Source: Effrenium voratum (Eukaryota > Sar > Dinophyceae > Suessiales > Symbiodiniaceae). Taken from it: DNA of 64,000 nucleotides. Below, in pieces: positions 32,249 to 42,740 of this stretch. The notes under the pieces are model-generated. The model did not search any database. It was not told where the DNA came from and saw nothing but the letters and a program-made list of their open reading frames with translations. How positions within the stretch are numbered: position 1 is the first letter of the stretch; each line of letters begins with the position of its first letter. The stretch is taken from the NCBI GenBank assembly GCA_963377175.1, contig CAUJNA010002780.1, positions 605,337-669,336 of the forward strand. Reading direction: 5' to 3'. A program made the position numbers and the translations under genes.

Positions 32249-32486
32249 TGCCTATCCCAGAAGGGAACGGGTACCCTGTGGTAGTAGAGGTTGTTGATTT
32301 GGTCCCTGGGTCTATTCCGGAGAGAGTCCAATATGCCAATATGGAGGACTGAATCCTGTGAACGGTCTGCAAACCTTTTATCACTGTACCATGTGTCGAA
32401 TGACTGCACAAATGACGTGAAGGGCCTTGAGCCAAATGTATTAACGGCGTGTGTGTAAAGGTCAATTGGTGTAACCAAAAGCAGCA
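32249..32486 (-). repeat. 5' LTR of the copia-type element
   Basis: Direct repeat of 21,870-22,130, beginning TGCCTATCC and ending AAAAGCAGCA on the plus strand. About 15 bases inside it, the minus strand reads TGGTAGCGGAGCG, resembling the TGGTATCAGAGC primer-binding site of copia elements, but the offset makes this tentative. Confidence 0.8.
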
Positions 32487-32800
32487 CAGGGGGGGGGGGG
32501 GGGTTGGGCGAGCAAAAAATTTCAAAAGCAGCGGGGGGGTGGGGGGGGGAGCCCGTCTCGTGTGTCACGCCACATGGTCCCGAAGAGTCCAAGCCACGGG
32601 GGGGGCGGCGGCAGCCCCCCCCCCATGATGATTGAAAAAGTCTAAAAAATAGCGAGGGAGGCGGGGGCGGCGGCAGCCCCCCCCATGATGATTGAAAAAG
32701 TGGATCGAACAATTAGGGGCAAAGAATCTAAAAAGTAGCTGTCGCATGATGATCGAAAAAGTGATGATTCAATTAGGCGTGCATTTTAATCGAAAGGGGG
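32487..32800 (+). repeat. G-rich tandem repeat, right flank of the copia element
   Basis: Same family as 21,480-21,866: G-runs, CCCCCCATGATGATTGAAAAAG, AATTAGGGGCAAAGAATC and TAAAAAGTAGCTGTCGCATG. Its presence on both sides suggests the element inserted into an existing array. Confidence 0.85.
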
Positions 32801-33500
32801 GTGGCGGGGGGCAACCAGAGAGGAACTTGCGATGCTGAGGATGCGGAGCCAAAAGCCACAAAGACCGGCCGCAGCGGAACTGTAAATGCAAAAAGAGAGG
32901 AACTGTGAATGCAGAGGATGCGAAATGAAAAGCCACAAAAGCCACAAAAACCCACGTAAAAGCTACAAAAGCCAAAAAGCCGAAAAGCCACCCTGAAAAA
33001 CAAAGAAATCCTTTAAAAAAACCAAAAAAAAAAAAAAAACTTAAAAAAATGGCCCTCCAATACTATGTATCCAATCAGTTTCTCTTGATCTGTCCAAAAG
33101 TTGGTCCCAAACAAATTTGGACGGCCCCCAATCGGAGCTAACTGACAATTCGAGCGTGTGCTAGGACTGCTGATGCGGGCAGCATGCGGGTAGGGCACCA
33201 ATGCGTGTTTGTGGCTCAGCCAGTGCAGCGCAAAAGTAATCATGCTTCTCAAGAGAAACTGCAGGGCCATGCGCAGAAACCCGCAATTGTCAGGACTCGT
33301 TTCAGTGATTATTGAAGACTAGGCAGTCTGCCTACAGGTAGAATAAGACTCAGTGGTGTTTGCTTCCAAGTAATGGACCAGTTGATCAGTCCCGGACTTT
33401 CTTCACCCAAAAACACAGGAACAACCCTACAGCAAATGTGACTGGAATTCTGTTTGTAGAGCATTGACATACCTCACACCTTGCTCCCAGACCATAAGTT
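32801..33500. other. Unassigned; short GCCACAAAA repeats and poly-A
   Basis: 32,920-33,000 repeats GCCACAAAA/GCCAAAAA-type units and 33,015-33,045 is A-rich. C-terminal exons of the DnaJ gene would be expected here but were not recognised. Confidence 0.4.
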
Positions 33501-33519
33501 TGCTGCGCTTCGGCTGGGC

Positions 33520-33690
33520 GCCGAACGTCATGACAACCCCGGTGCCGTTGCATCTTTGGCACCGCTTGGGGTTCTTGCCGCCTTGTCCGTGGCCTCAACC
33601 CCAAGCGCCCAATCGGGGGTTCCATCAAATGCTCAAAGCTGCTAGGTGTCCTGCAGGTGTTGCAGACCTTTTTTCTGTGGTATTTGAGGC
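33520..33690 (-). CDS. DnaJ/Hsp40 zinc-finger exons
   Basis: Two exons on the minus strand. Exon 33,655-33,690 (36 bp, after CCCAG|G) reads LKYHRKKVCNT. A 61-bp GC-AG intron (33,594-33,654) follows. The next exon starts at 33,593 and continues CHGQGGKNPKRCQRCNG and TGVVMTFGAQ. Joined, they give C-N-T-C-H-G-Q-G and C-Q-R-C-N-G-T-G, two CxxCxGxG modules of the type I DnaJ zinc finger, which binds unfolded clients. The 3' end of the second exon is not defined (33,520 is approximate). These exons lie 1.3 kb downstream of the J-domain exons on the same strand and most likely belong to the same gene. Confidence 0.7.
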
Positions 33691-33699
33691 CTGGGCAGG

Positions 33700-34990
33700 T
33701 CGGCAGGTCGCGGTGTGTGGCCCATGCCTTTAAATATAACCAATGCACCAGGCCCGTACTATGGAATGATTTGAGCGCCTTGCTCAATGCGTCTGCATGC
33801 TACGCCAAAACTCATGGAAACACCGCTTGCAGCACAGTCTCAACAGCTGCCTGCTTGTCAACTCGTCACTTCCTGGTAGTCGGTGTGCCCCAAAGAAGCA
33901 ATTGTCTAGTCTGAACTCTGCCTACCCTTGGATGCCCTTGGCGCACACTCCATGTGCCCCCGAATAAAGCTATGCAAAATCCTTTTGCCCTCAAACTGAA
34001 CCGCTTCCGCGGCCGGCTGAGAAGGTCAACACGGTTCTGGTGGATCCAGGTCGCCGCTTCCCCGCCAAGCTGCTGCGAGTGGTGCCAGCATACAGCTCCT
34101 TGGCCCAAAGGCACAGGATTGGCTTTTTGCAAGCACATCATGAACTTGATCTGTGAATCTGGCGCACATCATGGTGCAACAGTATGTCCGTATGTCCGTC
34201 AACTACTTATACAGCCTGTACCCCCAAAGAGAAGCGGGGTTCACCTGTCCGGGTTTGCGCCTCGAGGGTGAGCTCCAAATCGTACCCGGCATCCTGCCTC
34301 GCGGCGGGAACCAACCAACCAACCAACCAACCAACCAAGCAACCAACCAACCAACCAATGGAGTTAGCATATACCCCCTGGGCTGTTCCAAAGTTCCTTG
34401 GGTGCCCCGGCGTCCTTGGCCTCCCACGAGCCCGGCCCCCTGCTTGGAAGCCGAAGATGTGGCCTGCAGTGGGCCAATCGAATGGAGCAGCCCCCGTTCT
34501 GAGAGCGGAGAGAGAATGCCCAGCAACATGGGACCATACTCTTTACATTTTACCAACTGGACTTTGGCGTAGAGCCACAGCGATCGATTCACACCCAAAC
34601 ACAGAATCATGTCTGGGCGGACATCGCACATATTCATGCACTGCTCAAACATGCATGTGGGAAAGCGCGCAATTTTGGAAGCCTAACTGGCTGCTTGTCT
34701 TCGGCTTCCCCTAAAGCCTTAAAGCCACCCAAGGAGTCTGCAGCTTTGACGCTCATCTAACTGGACCAAACCTGTGCCGTCAGCTCCAGGGCAGCGGCTA
34801 AACAAATCGAAGGGATTGCTACCCGGATGTCCACCTGCACTTGAAATTCACGGCACAACCACTATCGAATGCGTTACATCTTCCTTGCCCATTGCAGTTT
34901 CCTGCCCGTGAGCCTTTTGCAAATTCACAAGATTGGACCCCTCCCCCCGCTAGACTTTGGAATAGGTGTGGAGATGCGCTCATCAACTTG
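33700..34990. other. Probable intronic region of the DnaJ gene
   Basis: No confident exon was recognised between the seventh J-domain-side exon and the zinc-finger exons. It contains a CCAA tetramer run (about 34,312-34,357). Very short exons could be hidden here. Confidence 0.4.
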
Positions 34991-34994
34991 AGGC

Positions 34995-35891
34995 CTGCAT
35001 CTGCCCCGGCTCCATCCAGACCTGCGAGTAACTTAGGATGCAAGGGTGAGGCTATATTGTTCACGGACATTTCTTGAATTGCGGGATACCACAACGGAAA
35101 CCATTGGCGGGGTGCAACTTCCAAATGGCTTGCCTGCTTCCCCATAAGCATCGTAGATCTGGCGCTTCTGCGGATCAGACAGGACCTGGCTCCCGTGCTT
35201 GCGCTCTGTGTTCTGGACTGTCAACCCTAACTAACGAGCTTAAAACAGCGATGCGCATCCCTGTCCATCCAGAAACCGCATTCTGAAGCGATAACGGGAA
35301 CCATGTCATCTCTAGGTCATCATCTGTTTAACCTCTAGCACATCCTCAAGAGTGTTTGTGGGCGGGCTCGAGCTTCTACCCGCCTCGTATGCTTTGGAGA
35401 CGTCCTTGAACTTTGCCTCGTCCCCGCCCCGATCCGGGTGGTGCCTCGGTGCCAATACACCTGCCTCACCTTGCCATGTTACAACATGAGGCTCGGTCTT
35501 CATCGCCTCTTTTTTGTAGGCTTTCTTGATCTCTGCCTCATTGCGAGAGTCCGTCGACGAATCTCAATCTGAATGGATCGTGCCTCATCGGCGCCGCGGC
35601 TGATCCCCAGCAGCCTCCGTTGAGGCAAAGTCGCAGCATGGCTCAGGTCGGGCGCTGTCACATCCTGAGGCTGTCGCTGATACAGCCGGTCGTCTCCGCT
35701 CTGAGGTGCGCCTGGCAAATTGAACCTCCCTGCATGTCTAGAAAGCTGCGAAGCAGCCTGCCCCAACGGGTGCTGCCGGAGAAAAACACCGCTGGTGCAT
35801 ATGTGACGCCTCCCCCGAAGCCGCCGAAGCCACCGAAGCCATCGAAGCCTGGCAGAGACGGCGCTGTAAAGGAAATGGCCCCCAAGCTCAT
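34995..35891 (-). CDS. DnaJ/Hsp40 co-chaperone, type I (DnaJA-like), N-terminal exons 1-7
   Basis: Seven exons reconstructed by hand: 35,810-35,891 (ATG), 35,678-35,711, 35,584-35,614, 35,499-35,536, 35,384-35,444, 35,134-35,185 and 34,995-35,021. All junctions keep frame. Introns are 98, 63, 47, 54, 198 and 112 bp; donors are GC except the fourth (GA), and every acceptor is AG|G. The protein has a Gly/Phe start (GFDGFGGFGGFGG), then a complete J domain: DDRLYQLLGISRGADE, AEIKKAYKKEAMK, HHPDRGGDEAKFKDVSKAYE and VLSDPQKRQIYDAYGEA. The HPD that stimulates Hsp70 ATPase is intact. An N-terminal G/F segment before the J domain fits DnaJA-like proteins. Zinc-finger exons follow at 33,520-33,690. 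C-terminal substrate-domain exons were not found. Confidence 0.85.
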
Positions 35892-35934
35892 GTTCAGCCT
35901 GTGACCAAAAGCAACAACTGTATGCCTCGAATTC

Positions 35935-36560
35935 CCATGTCACAAAATGGGAAGTAAGAAACAATGTTGTGATGTATTTGAAATATCATATTGATACATA
36001 TGCAAATTTGCATTGCATATGCTCGAAAAAACTCACTCCGCCCCCCCCCCCCCCCGGCTCCCATGAACTACCTTTGCAGCATATGTTGTAGCCAAACTGC
36101 TAAAAACCTATGTGGGGACTTATCAAACTCCATTTGAATGGCAATTCACTTTGATTAAGATAATATGTTGAAAGGAGTTCCTACTTAAGTTCTAAATCAC
36201 CACAGCCATTCAATTTAATTATGTCCTTCTTCAGTTCTATCAAGTTCTGTCAAAATCCTAATTCAATGTTTATTCAAATATCTAATCAATGTCAAACAGA
36301 AATCAACATTTCAATTCTAATTAGCAGGCTACTTATAGTTGAGTTCTATCCATGGAAAGAGTGCCCCTTTCAAATATCATTGAAGATAGACAGTGTAGTG
36401 GAACTCTTTCCTTATTCAACTCTACGTATCTTCTACCAGTTAATCTTACGAGCAACTAAATATCATGTGGAAAGGAACCCCCTTTAAACTCATTAAACAG
36501 AAATCATATCATTCAACTCTTCGCGTGTTAAAACTTTAGTCAAACTTCAATCAGAATCCA
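35935..36560. other. AT-rich island with diverged internal repeats
   Basis: Markedly richer in A+T than its surroundings, after a poly-C tract (36,040-36,056). Similar phrases recur, such as GTTGAAAGGAGTTCC, GTGGAAAGGAACCCC, and TTCAACTCTACG / TTCAACTCTTCG. An 88-codon ORF (36,221-36,487) has no recognisable motif. Confidence 0.6.
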
Positions 36561-36589
36561 ATTCAGTATATTGAGCCTTAGCTTTATAC

Positions 36590-36865
36590 TTAGCTTGTAC
36601 AGTATTGCAGGGAGCTTTGTAAAGAGCTTTGTAAAGAGCCGTTCAAGCAGTCTTATCAGCAGCTTTACGAGTGAGCTTCGCAGGGAGCTTTGTAAGCAGC
36701 TTTATAGAGAATTGTACAAGGAGTCTTATATGGAGCCTTCTCAGGAAGGAGCCACTTCATTTAGGAGTCTTACAAGGAGCTTTACAGCGAGCCTGAGAAG
36801 CTTAGAAGGACCTTACAAGAAGCGCTATAAGGAGCCCTTGAAGGCGCTTTATAGCCCAAGAACTC
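36590..36865 (+). repeat. Diverged GGAGCTTTRTAAG short tandem repeats
   Basis: About fifteen imperfect copies of a 12-18 bp unit (GAGCTTTGTAAAGAGC, GGAGCTTTACAGCGAGC and so on). The same family recurs at 47,637-47,760. Confidence 0.75.
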
Positions 36866-36939
36866 TACGTTTGCCCGCGCCCCCGCCCCCCGCCGCAAAA
36901 CGCAGGTTGCCAGCTCAGCTTTGTTCTTCAGGGAAGACA

Positions 36940-37405
36940 CATAGCCCCCCCAGAAGACACATGCCCCCCCCCACCCAGAAACCCGAAACCCCCCAACCCT
37001 AAACTGTGTTGCTAATCAACAAAGAGAAGACACATTGCCCCCCCCACCCAGAAACCCGAAACCCCCCAACCCTAAACTGTGTTGCTGGTCAACAAAGAGA
37101 AGACACATTGCCCCCACCCAGAAGCCCGAAACCCCCCAACCCCAAACTCATTGCCCCCACCCAGAAGCCCGAAACCCCCCAACCCCAAACTGTGTTGCTG
37201 GTCAACAAAGAGAAGACACATTGCCCCCCCGCCCAGAAACCCGCAACCCCCCAACCCTAAACTGTGTTGCTGGTCAACAAAGAGAAGACACATTGCCCCC
37301 ACTCAGAAACCCGAAACCCCCCAACCCCAAACTGTGTTGCTGGTCAACAAAGAGAAGACACATTGCCGCCCCCACCCAGAAACCCAAAACCCCCCAACCA
37401 CCATA
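36940..37405 (+). repeat. Tandem repeat, ~70-73 bp unit
   Basis: Five to six units containing AAAGAGAAGACACATTGCC, a C-run, CAGAAACCCGAAACC, CCCCAACCC and AAACTGTGTTGCTGGTCAAC. AAAGAGAAG anchors lie at 37,021, 37,094, 37,207, 37,279 and 37,349; the larger gap contains a shortened unit. ORFs of the NKEKTHCPP type are repeat translations. Confidence 0.9.
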
Positions 37406-37568
37406 CCCCTGTGCGGCAACTGCTGATCTGTGGGCGAACGTGACATTCTGCGGGGACTTGTTGAATTCCATGCTGAAATCAAAAACACTAGATGCACTTC
37501 AAACAAAACCAAACTGGGGAAACCACCAAAAGCAAAGACGAAAAATGAACACACAAACAATGGACTCG

Positions 37569-37900
37569 GAGGAACAGGATTGGTGTTTCCAAAATTGTTG
37601 TTTTCGGCGATTTCTCGAGGTGCTTCGTTTTGTTTGGTTCTCCCTCAGTTTGTAGCTGTTTGCGTGAAAACCGAGAAGCTCGATCGATGCTTCTCTGTTT
37701 TTGGACTTATGAGATTGAACACCACGAACAACAACAAAAACGAGAAAACACAAACACCTCGGGTTGTTTGCTTACTAAAAACAAAATTATCGCATTGTTT
37801 TGTTTTTGATTTGACAAAACAAAAAACCTGACGGTAAACCCAAACACCTCGAGAAACACGACAAAAACACAACTTTTGGCAAGCCCAAAACTGTTCCTCA
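37569..37900. repeat. Imperfect inverted repeat, ~64-bp arms
   Basis: The left arm (37,569-37,632; GAGGAACAG...TTTCTCGAGGTGCTT) is matched by the reverse complement of 37,838-37,900 (CAAACACCTCGAGAAAC...CTGTTCCTCA). Weaker similarity extends outward on both sides. A partial third copy (ACACCTCGGG) lies in the loop near 37,750. Confidence 0.7.
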
Positions 37901-38029
37901 GAGTTGTTTTGTTGTTTTGGTGTTTCGGAATCAGCTTTGCTTTGAACGTCGCTCTTATCACAAAAAAAACACAGTGTGTTCTTTACATAAAGTTGAGGCA
38001 CAGCGACAGAGGTAGCTCATGGGGGGTGA

Positions 38030-38031
38030 CC

Positions 38032-38063
<32 letters not shown>

Positions 38064-38122
38064 GTATATATTATATTATATCTGTATATATATATATAAT
38101 TGTAGATATATATATATATACA
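38030..38122 (+). repeat. TA microsatellite
   Basis: TATATA runs with interruptions, directly preceded by CTCATGGGGGGTGACC (38,016-38,031). Confidence 0.95.
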
Positions 38123-39540
38123 CATGCGTGCTCTGTTGCAAGGCTCGAACCAGGTAGAGGAAGAGCTTGCAGAAGAATTCGGTCATTCGGGGTGACTGGA
38201 TGCCAGTACTCTCAAGACCCCTACACGCATCCTGCCTGGTTCATGCAAACACCCACAGCTTGCAACGGCGCAAAAGGCAGCCCTGACAAGAAGCCACTGC
38301 CTGCAAAGGACCGGCGACCTTGCCAAGAAGCGCCATTCAGCCTGGCGAGAGATCTGTACCAACCTCTGCCATGCTCAGATCTGAGAGCAAAACGATTTGG
38401 CAGAAGCAATCGCTGAGGCTCTTCTGGGCAATGCCTTGGCAACCAAGCAAATTGCTTAGGCTCAGCTGGACATGCTGCGGGTGCTTAACAGAAGAGGCGG
38501 TTTTCAATGAAAAGCGAGCCTGAAGCAATCGACACGGAGGCATGCAAGTGGCTTTGGCTGAAAGCCAAGATCATGCTTGAGAAATTTGAAGAGCACAAAA
38601 GCACAGGGCTCAGAAAGCTAGCAGCGGCTTGACTAGGCACCATTCAAACTGCAGCCACCTCCTGAACATGAGATTTACCTGAGAGACAGGCTCGGGCCAA
38701 AGCTGCCGAGGCCGACATGGCCTGACCAGCATTCGGGTCTAACAGTCTAATACTTAGCCGTTGCCTGTGCACGCCGCAAGGCAAGGTTCATTGTAATTCC
38801 TCTTGGCACTTTAACACTTTATAGCATGGCCCTTTCCTTCCAGTGGGGCGATGTTGGAAGGAGGCTCATAGCGCCAGGTCGAAAATTTGAGCATACCCGA
38901 ACACACACACACACACAAACACACACGAGGCAGGGCATTCAAGAATCAGAAGCAGAGGTGTATAAGCGTGCTTCCAGCAGTTGGTAAAGAAAACAGCTGG
39001 TTGGTTCATCAAAGCCTTGGTTGTCAGCATGCGTCTTTTGGCCTTTCTCCCGGGCTGTTCTTGGAACTGCCAATATGTCCATGGAATGAGGAATGCGCAT
39101 CAGTCCAGGGATGCCAAACCAACTCAGTGCTTCCAACATCTCTCACCCACGTTTCAGCGGCTCACCACCCCTCCTTGCCCCACTGCGGCCCTGAAGGCCA
39201 AGCGCGCGAGGCGCGGAAGGATCAAAACGCAAAAATGGACGCTGTTGACTTCAAAGTCACAAGTCAAAGCATAACTTCAGGTCAGGGTGGGGATCTGTCC
39301 TCTCCAAGCACTTGGAAAATTGGCCTGTTTGCACAGTCTGTCTTTGTTGCTGCATCTCGGCGGAGCCATGATTGTTGCTGAGGAATTGACGATACTGCAA
39401 AGATTGCTCCGTGGCAGGCACTTATCGCCAAAATATGCGCAACCCTTCGCTAGGGTTTGAGGATACTGCGGAGCCATGGCACGTCCTTGCGCGGCACCAC
39501 AGTCAGCAAAATGCCACGATCACACATGCAACAAATCGGA
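38123..39540. other. No gene recognised
   Basis: A short CA run at 38,904-38,926. Plus-strand frames around 38,400-38,600 contain protein-like fragments broken by stops. No family recognised. Confidence 0.35.
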
Positions 39541-39544
39541 CGAG

Positions 39545-39679
39545 ACACGCACGCGCACACACACACACACACATGAACATGAACATGAACATAAGCATAA
39601 ACACAAACATGAACATGACACACACGCACACAAGCACACACGCACACACGCACACACGACACACACACACACACACATA

Positions 39680-39767
<88 letters not shown>

Positions 39768-39832
39768 CACGCACACGCACACGCACACGCACACGCACAC
39801 GCACACGCACACACACACACACACACACACCA
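39545..39832 (+). repeat. Compound CA / GAACAT / CGCA microsatellite
   Basis: CA run, GAACAT hexamer units (39,572-39,620), CA/CACG units, then a CGCA tetramer array (39,712-39,768) and CACACG/CA to the end. Confidence 0.95.
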
Positions 39833-40174
39833 ATGACAAACGGGAAGAAAGGTAGTTGCAAGTACGTCAGTGAGCCTTGTTGATGTCAGTGCCACACACA
39901 AGCCTCTTCCTTGGGCTGGTACTTGTGTGGGCAACCAGCCCCCCTCCTGCTCAGTCCAATGATGCATAATCGAGCTCACACACACACACAACCTGCAACA
40001 ATCTCGGATCTATATAGGGGTGTTTATGTCTTATATGCTAGTAGCCCTGTCACACGTTCAGTTGGGAAATGGCTTGAAACGGCAGGCTCTAAGGGTGCCG
40101 ACAAAGTTCAAGCTGGGTAGCTGCGCAGCCCCTCTTTTCACCGGATCTTCCCCGAGGCGCAAAGCGGCTCTCGC
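39833..40174. other. No gene recognised; 3' flank of the DUF2431 gene
   Basis: Includes a short CA run near 39,978. The 3' end of the minus-strand gene transcript should lie here, but no signal was identified. Confidence 0.4.
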
Positions 40175-42433
40175 TCAGGCCGCCTCAAAGGTCAGCAGCT
40201 CGGCGCCCGCGGGGGTCCAGGCCTTGCCCGACATCTCCCGGGGTTGATAAAAGGACCCAGGCAGCGCCACCCGCGAGGTGAGGCGCAGCTGGGCGTCCGA
40301 GGCCACGCCATTCACATCCCAGTCTTCGTACTGGGAGGAGAGCATCACCAGCTGGATGAGGCCACCTTCCAACAAGAACCCCCCAGAGGTGACGCTGGTA
40401 AAGAAGTCCCGGAGCAACCTGGAGTTGCAGGGGTTCGGCGCCCGACTCAGCGAATACCGGGGGAAGGGGAAGACCACTATGTGGAAGCCGCCTTCGATGC
40501 CCTGCGTCCTGAGCGTGCCTCCCAGGGGCCAACGCCATCGAAGAAGCCACGTGGTTCCTGCTAATTAATCCCTGTGTTTGTCGACCAAAGTCCCGGATGC
40601 GGTTCCCCGAAGATCAGGCTGGGGCGATAACTTCAAACTGTCATTGATGCGGCAATGTCAGCATCCTCCCCCTTCCAGACAGTGGATGAAACTGATTTCA
40701 TGCAACCCCCGAAGACGAAAGAGTAGAACCAAGCAAGCAGCGAGGCAGACACAACGATGCAACACAAACGTGAAATGACATCATGCATTCAAATTTCAAA
40801 GGCAAGTATGGGTTAAGCTTAGGGCCCGGAGATTGAAGAGAAAATTGTCAGGTTTCAGAGAGCCAAATAATTTTTAAGCCGTTCGACTTTGACGTATGCA
40901 TGAGGGGGGGTCTAGAATTGAGAGCCACGTGACATCCGCCATAAGGGGTTGGTTTGGATGTTTCAAGGAAACCTAGAGGAAACCAACCATCTTGCTATCT
41001 TACTTGAGGGGGGTCTCCCATTTCGGAACCACCTATTTCTCCGTTGACGGATAAAATCCAACGCCAACGTGGATGAAGAAACCCCGTAGTGAGAATACAC
41101 CAGCTGCCAACTGCAGGATTTTGTCCCACGGCAAGAGACCCGGCGTTTTGGGCAGTGGTGGAGTTGAGATTGACCCAAACCCCCTGCACCTTCCAGGTTT
41201 GTGGCGTCCACACTGTGCAGCACCTCCGCCCCCAGCGCCCTGACAGACGAGTCGCGGGTATCCTAAAATCTCCCCGATGACCTTTGGCCAGCAAGCTCAT
41301 TTGGAACTGGCAACCAGTTTTGCCTAAAGCCGATCGAAAGGGGAGATTCCAGGAGTTGGAGTCCAATCATCGATGGGTTTTGGATCCCGAGATGTTATCC
41401 AGGGAGCCAAATGTGGCTGAATTTCAACAGAGGACTCCAAAGTGGCTGGTGGAGGCAGATCCCCACCATGATGTCCCCAATTCAAATTCATACCTAAATT
41501 GTTGTTGGAAAACAAGGAAACCCACAAATCCCCGGCTTGTAAACGAAAACAACACCCCGAAACCTGCAGTTCCTTACCCAAATGGGCCTCAGGCGGCTGA
41601 TGTTTTTGTTCAGCGCCCCAGCCATGCCAGGCAAAGACTTGCGGCAGTAGGTCGCCCTCTCCCCGTCGTCCGCCGGGTGCACCTCCACCTCACTGGGGTC
41701 GTGCTCCGCGAGGTAGGAGGTGGCCACCATGACTTTCCTAAGGATCGGAAGATTCTTTTCGGGACCTGCCAATCTCGGAATGATCACTATTAAAGGGTCC
41801 GTTGCCTTTCTTTGGCTCTCATCATTTTGTTGGAAGCCTGCCATGAAAGTCTGGGATTGTTGATTTGCAGGGGATTCGGAAACAATGGCATTTGTTTGGA
41901 TAGTGCTTGAATAGAAGCCAATACGTCACACCTTGGCATGTGTCACACACGTATTTTGTTTGTTTGGTTCTCATGGAATCCGGAAACCAATCTGGCTCAA
42001 AGAAACCTTTTGCGCCCCTTCATGTTTATGTGGGGACTTAGCAAGGCCCGCCACCCAGAGCGGCAACAGGAACATTTGCGCAAAACAAAGGCACGCGTTG
42101 CTGGCGAATCAGAGGCTCCCAAAACCCGGTGGCTTTCTACTCCCTGCTAAAAGTTTAACCTTTAGTGGCTTAATGGAAAACAAGGTAAGGTCCTAACATC
42201 CAAGCAAAATGCACAGAAATTCATGTTCATGGTCTTGTTTGGCCCAAAAAGCTTGTTTTGCGTGTTCATGTTCTTTCCAGGGAGCCGCTTCCCCCGAACC
42301 TTTTGACTGGTGCCCATATCACAAACATTGCCATTCTGAGCGGCCCCGGAGGCCGGAGATTTGCCACCGCCAGGGAAAAGGAGAAATCCATCTCCCCAAG
42401 CGTCAGCACTGCCGGGAACTCCCCAAGATCATC
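40175..42433 (-). CDS. DUF2431/Bmt5-like rRNA (uridine-N3) methyltransferase-type gene, spliced
   Basis: Four exons reconstructed: 42,354-42,433, 41,588-41,737, 41,190-41,239 and 40,175-40,518 (stop TGA). Introns are 616 bp (GC-AG), 348 bp (GC-AG) and 671 bp (GT-AG), each acceptor AG|G, all phases consistent. The protein reads VLTLGEMDFSFSLAVANLRK (SAM-binding G-E-x-x-F-S-F-S), MVATSYLAEHDP (V-A-T-S-Y), LRALGAEVLHSVDATNLEGT (G-V-D-A-T), then FHIVVFPFPR (F-D-x-I-V-F-N-F-P-H). NSRLLRDFFTS and the following strands complete the fold. Yeast Bmt5 methylates 25S rRNA uridine at N3. Oddities: GEMD replaces the usual GEG-D/N and FPR replaces FPH. Exons upstream of 42,433, including the start codon, were not identified. 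A catalytically altered paralogue or pseudogene is possible. Confidence 0.75.
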
Positions 42434-42479
42434 CTGCCATCGCGATGCACTTGTTCTCCGCGTAACATGGCTTCTCACG

Positions 42480-42740
42480 ATGTACAACATAATACGATAC
42501 AACAATATAGAAGACATAATACGAAGTATATCATATATCATACAATGTGGTACAACATGCTGTCATGTCATGGAGTCGGGCGTGTTGGCAGCGTGGTCGC
42601 CGAATCGCCCTCAAACTCCGACGCCCGACGTCTTCGCCCTTGAAGCTCTGAAACTCGGCGTCTTCGCGTCCTCGGCTGAAGCTCCGAAGCTCTGAAGCTC
42701 GGCGTCTTGAAGCGAAGCTCAGGAGCTCTTAAGCCCTGGG
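42480..42740. repeat. Dispersed module: TACAATA-rich segment plus GAAGCTC/GCGTCTTCG repeats
   Basis: 42,478-42,560 is degenerate ATACAAC-type sequence. 42,618-42,728 repeats GAAGCTCTGAAGCTC and GGCGTCTTCGCG. The same two components occur in opposite order at 44,960-45,560. Confidence 0.65.

Larger units (their letters stand above)
21870..32486 (-). mobile_element. Degenerate Ty1/copia-type LTR retrotransposon with extra 3' ORFs
   Basis: Two direct repeats (21,870-22,130 and 32,249-32,486), spelled TG...CA where intact, bound a minus-strand element of 10.6 kb. In order it holds a gag remnant, an integrase C-terminal part, a methyltransferase-like domain, a low-complexity linker, copia-type RT and RNase H, then about 4 kb of further ORFs. 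Those comprise an acidic protein, a Tpt1/KptA-like domain and an EEP-like protein. Gene order integrase before RT identifies Ty1/copia. Gag runs directly into the C-terminal integrase, so protease, zinc knuckle and most of the integrase core are deleted. Several frameshifts and one stop interrupt pol, so the copy is non-autonomous. No target-site duplication is visible; both flanks are G-rich. Confidence 0.8.

Noticed and set aside
36940..37405. CRISPR-like array
   Set aside because: The ~70-bp units are wholly repeated with no unique spacers, and the window is eukaryotic.
38138..38165. tRNA B-box (GGTTCGAGCC on the minus strand)
   Set aside because: The surrounding bases do not form a T-arm or acceptor stem. 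The same holds for GTTCGAATC near 3,045 and TTCAAATC near 46,037.
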